A DNA stretch of 7,314 nt from an uncultured bacterium. GTDB taxonomy: Bacteria; Patescibacteriota; Minisyncoccia; Phycocordibacterales; UBA1006. Both the position numbers and the translations under genes were made by a program. A model generated the notes under the pieces. It worked only from the letters and a program-made list of their open reading frames with translations. It was not told the DNA's origin and ran no database searches. Of this stretch, positions 5,665 through 7,314 are shown piece by piece. Numbering within the stretch: the first letter of the stretch is position 1; every line of letters starts with the position of its first letter. The stretch lies in NCBI GenBank assembly GCA_937898165.1, contig CALDKO010000114.1, positions 1-7,314 on the forward strand, in the 5' to 3' direction.

Positions 5665-6600
5665 TTATTCACACAATGATTGCGGTAATACTAAAGCTTT
5701 TGAGAGCATCATTTTACCAAATGAATTGGGCGTTAGCCAGTCATACCAATGGAACTTACGAATTGGTTCATATGAACTGCAATTCCCTTTCTCAATATAA
5801 GAAAGAGCATTAGGGATTTCTGTTGCGAAGTAATTAAGCGTCCTGTTTTTATGAAATGTAAAAGGAATATATACAGGGATTAGTTCTACGAAATTAAATT
5901 CGGTTTCAAGGCGAGATTGCATTTCTTTCTTTGACAACTTTAAGAAATTCTCTGACATAGAAAATTCTGACAAAAGTATTCGCTCTTTTATTTCTTTAGA
6001 AACTAAAGACTGTTTTAAATTAACTTTATTTAGAACTGCTTGATCGTATGCCATAGCTTTAATTGATTTACCGACCAAAAATTCTATATGTGCATAACTT
6101 CCATTTTCAATTTTATTTCCAAAATCATAAATATGTTGTAGTTTATCCTGATAAACTGATTTTGTAATTACGCCATTCACTAAATCATTTTCAAGTTGTA
6201 ATATGTACAATCTTGCTAAACTTCGAGTTAGGCTAAGTGACGGTAATTTAAGATCTTCAGTTATCAGATTATTTTCTGGAATATTGTTATTGAACCAATA
6301 TGGTTTTTTTATTGATTCTTCATATGAATTAATTTGGGATGAAAATTTACTCACTATTGGTTTTGTTTTTTCTAGGTTTTCAACTGTTTTATCATTAAAA
6401 TAATTATTAATTAATTCAATTTCTTGTTCTGTTAAATCTTTATTATCTATTTTGTTTAGGCTTACTACAACATTATCCGAATCTGGAACTCTATTAATTA
6501 TCGGTGCTGGAATATTTATTTCTTGTTTGCTATCAAAAGAACCGTAAATTAAATACCCGAGCAAAACGATTGGAATGATCATTAATATTTTTTTATTCAT
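5665..6600 (-). CDS. Membrane-anchored, probably exported protein of unknown function
   Basis: I do not recognise a family for this 311-residue protein. It begins MNKK and a hydrophobic stretch (about 5-19, ILMIIPIVLLGYLIY), a signal-anchor or uncleaved signal peptide; no lipobox cysteine follows. Residues 20-125 are polar, Asn/Lys/Glu-rich and probably partly helical. The middle (about 119-200: LPSLSLTRSLARLYILQLEN, then further Leu/Ala-rich helices) recalls the helical repeats of uncharacterised extracytoplasmic proteins, a weak resemblance only. Two cysteines near the end (GNCSSY and the penultimate residue) could form a disulfide outside the cell. Its codons are markedly A/T-biased (one stretch near 6361-6420 has about 15% G+C). 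A TATAAT box lies five bases before the ATG, embedded in an inverted repeat that reaches the start codon. It is monocistronic, with a terminator directly after it. Confidence 0.85.
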   Translation of the reverse strand: MNKKILMIIPIVLLGYLIYGSFDSKQEINIPAPIINRVPDSDNVVVSLNKIDNKDLTEQEIELINNYFNDKTVENLEKTKPIVSKFSSQINSYEESIKKPYWFNNNIPENNLITEDLKLPSLSLTRSLARLYILQLENDLVNGVITKSVYQDKLQHIYDFGNKIENGSYAHIEFLVGKSIKAMAYDQAVLNKVNLKQSLVSKEIKERILLSEFSMSENFLKLSKKEMQSRLETEFNFVELIPVYIPFTFHKNRTLNYFATEIPNALSYIEKGNCSSYEPIRKFHWYDWLTPNSFGKMMLSKALVLPQSLCE

Positions 6601-6615
6601 ACTATATTATAGTAT
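6599..6615. promoter_or_regulatory. Promoter/operator dyad at the start of the exported-protein gene
   Basis: ATACTATA-T-TATAGTAT is a perfect inverted repeat with 8-base arms. Its left end is the complement of the first two bases of the start codon, and it contains the minus-strand TATAAT (6611-6606). A second -10 candidate, TATACT, overlaps at 6616-6611. A regulator binding here would block both polymerase and the start site. The area is A+T-rich, so the symmetry may be accidental. Confidence 0.4.
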
Positions 6616-6660
6616 ATATTTAAGGATTTTGCATAATATTGATTTATTTTGAATACTCAA

Positions 6661-6681
6661 ATATCGTCGATATGCTATAGT
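6661..6681 (+). promoter_or_regulatory. Promoter with upstream dyad for a short transcript
   Basis: An extended -10, TGC-TATAGT, lies at 6673-6681 and predicts a start near 6688. A 13-base inverted repeat, ATATCG-T-CGATAT (6661-6673), abuts it and occupies the spacer region where a repressor or activator could act. No convincing -35 is visible. Confidence 0.4.
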
Positions 6682-6710
6682 AAAAGCATTAATTCTAACC
6701 TTACCCTGCA

Positions 6711-6773
6711 ATGAACCGAAAGGTTCTAGCTCGAGGACGCCAGCATAAAAATATATTACTTAAAAAGCACTGA
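6711..6773 (+). CDS. Possible 20-codon basic peptide, weakly like the bL34 C-terminal part
   Basis: An ATG at 6711 opens a short frame beginning MNRKVLARGRQHKN and ending in Leu/Lys-rich residues; the TGA stop (6771-6773) sits in the loop of the terminator. RKVLARGR resembles the conserved RKVLARRR segment in the C-terminal half of ribosomal protein bL34. If real it is only a fragment, since bL34 is about 45 residues and an in-frame TAA lies 15 bases upstream of the ATG. No Shine-Dalgarno sequence is present and the leader would be about 22 bases. The match covers eight or nine residues and may be chance; a relic of rpmH or an unrelated basic peptide are the alternatives. Confidence 0.2.
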   Translation: MNRKVLARGRQHKNILLKKH

Positions 6774-6787
6774 TTGGTGCTTTTTAA
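6760..6787. terminator. Hairpin terminator before the membrane-protein gene
   Basis: TTAAAAAGCAC (6760-6770) pairs perfectly with GTGCTTTTTAA (6777-6787) around the loop TGATTG. The A and T tracts allow it to work in either direction. It separates the short 6688-6787 transcript from the gene starting at 6814, whose own -10 box follows within 12 bases. Confidence 0.8.
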
Positions 6788-6795
6788 ATTGACCA

Positions 6796-6804
6796 TGCTA
6801 CACT
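6796..6804 (+). promoter_or_regulatory. Extended -10 of the membrane-protein gene
   Basis: TGC-TACACT (6796-6804) lies nine bases before the ATG at 6814, so the mRNA would have a leader of at most two or three bases. There is no Shine-Dalgarno sequence and no clear -35; the terminator hairpin occupies the region just upstream. Confidence 0.45.
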
Positions 6805-6813
6805 ATTAGAATC

Positions 6814-7266
6814 ATGACACTAAACCTAAATCAACTAAAACCTATTGGGCAAACTTATTATGGAATTTTTTCTGTATTATTAATTACTATTCAATCTCTA
6901 TTAGTGATTCCTTTAACACTTGCCATTGGATGGTTTAGCCCCAAAGGAATTGTACCGATATTTTTGTTGGGTATAATCGCTATTTCGTTTTGGTTACAGA
7001 TATATCTTTCTGCAAAACGACTGGTGGATGCTGAAATAAACGCTTATTATGGTTTACTCCACCTTATTCCATTTTTATCACCACTTATTATTCTTTTCTT
7101 AATAGTTTATTCATCAAAAAACAAAAATAATTACCTATTAACAACTGATATCAATGCGTCCGCAATGTCTGTTAATTTTCTCCCTAAAAAATATTATCTT
7201 TGGTTTTTTGCTTTATATTTTATTTTAAAATCTCTTGCACTATCATTCGAACGGCAGTTTCTTTGA
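6814..7266 (+). CDS. Four-helix membrane protein, DUF805-like
   Basis: This is a 150-residue integral membrane protein with four predicted helices: about 17-41 (GIFSVLLITI onward), 46-66 (IVPIFLLGIIAISFWLQIY), 79-99 (GLLHLIPFLSPLIILFLIV) and 127-145 (YYLWFFALYFILKSL). The pattern SAKRLVD (66-72), then a helix starting LLHLIPFLSPLIILF, resembles DUF805 proteins, in which a conserved (S)ARRLHD precedes a helix with a LIP segment. The match is by eye and the His of RLHD is Val here. No biochemical function is known to me for the family. It ends in TGA, the only TGA stop among the full-length genes, and overlaps the minus-strand frame at the right edge by 47 bases, tail to tail. Codon use is A/T-biased like the exported-protein gene. 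Confidence 0.8.
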   Translation: MTLNLNQLKPIGQTYYGIFSVLLITIQSLLVIPLTLAIGWFSPKGIVPIFLLGIIAISFWLQIYLSAKRLVDAEINAYYGLLHLIPFLSPLIILFLIVYSSKNKNNYLLTTDINASAMSVNFLPKKYYLWFFALYFILKSLALSFERQFL

Positions 7267-7314
7267 CCAAGGATGGATCCACATTAGCCCACCACTTGCT
7301 TTTCGAGGGAAAGG
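7220..7314 (-). CDS. C-terminal end of an unidentified protein, enters from right edge
   Basis: A minus-strand frame is open from the window edge for 31 codons to a TAA at 7222-7220. It contains KWWANVDPSLVKETAVRM and ends IVQEILK. The sequence looks like a genuine protein C-terminus (acidic-aromatic segment, then an amphipathic helix), and its codons outside the overlap are less A/T-biased than the overlapping membrane gene. The competing minus frames stop within 30 codons, but one gives 23 residues, so the choice rests on protein-likeness. I do not recognise the family. Its last 15 codons overlap the end of the membrane gene on the other strand. Confidence 0.45.
   Translation of the reverse strand, partial: FPSKSKWWANVDPSLVKETAVRMIVQEILK

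Larger units (their letters stand above)
6688..6787 (+). ncRNA. Candidate small RNA of about 100 bases, unknown class
   Basis: Promoter-like bases end at 6681 and a terminator hairpin ends at 6787. Between them is a stable hairpin with a GNRA tetraloop: GAACC-GAAA-GGTTC (6713-6726). A GC-richer segment (6727-6744) follows and then A/T sequence. I could not match it to SRP RNA, 6S RNA, tmRNA, RNase P RNA or a T-box by eye. The same bases also contain a 20-codon reading frame (listed separately), so it may instead be a tiny mRNA. Boundaries are estimates. Confidence 0.35.

Noticed and set aside
5731..5745. GCCAGTCA resembling the inverted tRNA-Gln 3' end, as an attachment-site half
   Set aside because: The match is about eight bases, inverted, and inside coding sequence; a real attachment repeat would be longer and direct.
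5542..6738. Repeated TCGAGGAC at 5542-5549 and 6731-6738 as a shared element
   Set aside because: Only eight bases agree and the flanks differ, so chance is a sufficient explanation.
7264..7287. Possible recoding of TGA (as Gly or Trp) extending the membrane protein
   Set aside because: Reading through the TGA adds only seven codons before a TAG; tryptophan is TGG throughout and no gene has an internal TGA, so the standard code fits.
1..7314. CRISPR array, insertion sequence, toxin-antitoxin pair or other defence system
   Set aside because: No spaced direct repeats, transposase or integrase motifs, or paired small genes of that kind are visible; the Pif1-like helicase alone does not indicate a defence system.

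Overview
The window reads as bacterial chromosome using the standard code: stops are mostly TAA, one gene ends in TGA, and tryptophan is TGG. It is A+T-rich and built of short, mostly single-gene transcription units. I cannot fix the taxon. Very short intergenic gaps, A/T-tract hairpin terminators, a lone Pif1-type helicase and near-complete absence of Shine-Dalgarno sequences would fit a reduced-genome lineage such as Patescibacteria/CPR (for example a Saccharibacteria-like organism), but this is a low-confidence inference.

Left part (1-4275), housekeeping: a Pif1/RecD2-like helicase running off the left edge (minus strand) is divergent from an RsuA/RluB-type pseudouridine synthase with a long basic N-terminal tail. 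That gene converges on tryptophanyl-tRNA synthetase (trpS) through one bidirectional terminator that overlaps the rluB stop codon. Upstream of trpS on the same strand is an RlmB-type 2'-O-methyltransferase. Three of the four genes therefore serve rRNA modification or tRNA charging.

Middle (4298-5662): a Gfo/Idh/MocA-family oxidoreductase on the minus strand is divergent from a tRNA-Gln(CUG) gene with its own promoter and encoded CCA. Behind the tRNA lies a 150-base stretch with a GC-rich palindrome, a possible 32-residue small protein or structured RNA, and a strong bidirectional terminator.

Right part (5665-7266), more A+T-rich and accessory-looking: a membrane-anchored, probably exported protein of unknown function (minus), a short transcription unit holding a GNRA hairpin and/or a 20-codon ORF closed by a terminator, and a four-helix membrane protein with DUF805-like features. 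A minus-strand reading frame of more ordinary composition enters from the right edge and overlaps the membrane gene tail to tail.

The most consistent unusual signal is the start architecture. For six of the seven full-length protein starts, a -10-like box lies only 5 to 9 bases before the ATG with no Shine-Dalgarno sequence, which predicts leaderless or near-leaderless mRNAs. I see no mobile-element genes, no CRISPR array and no clearly new multi-gene system.
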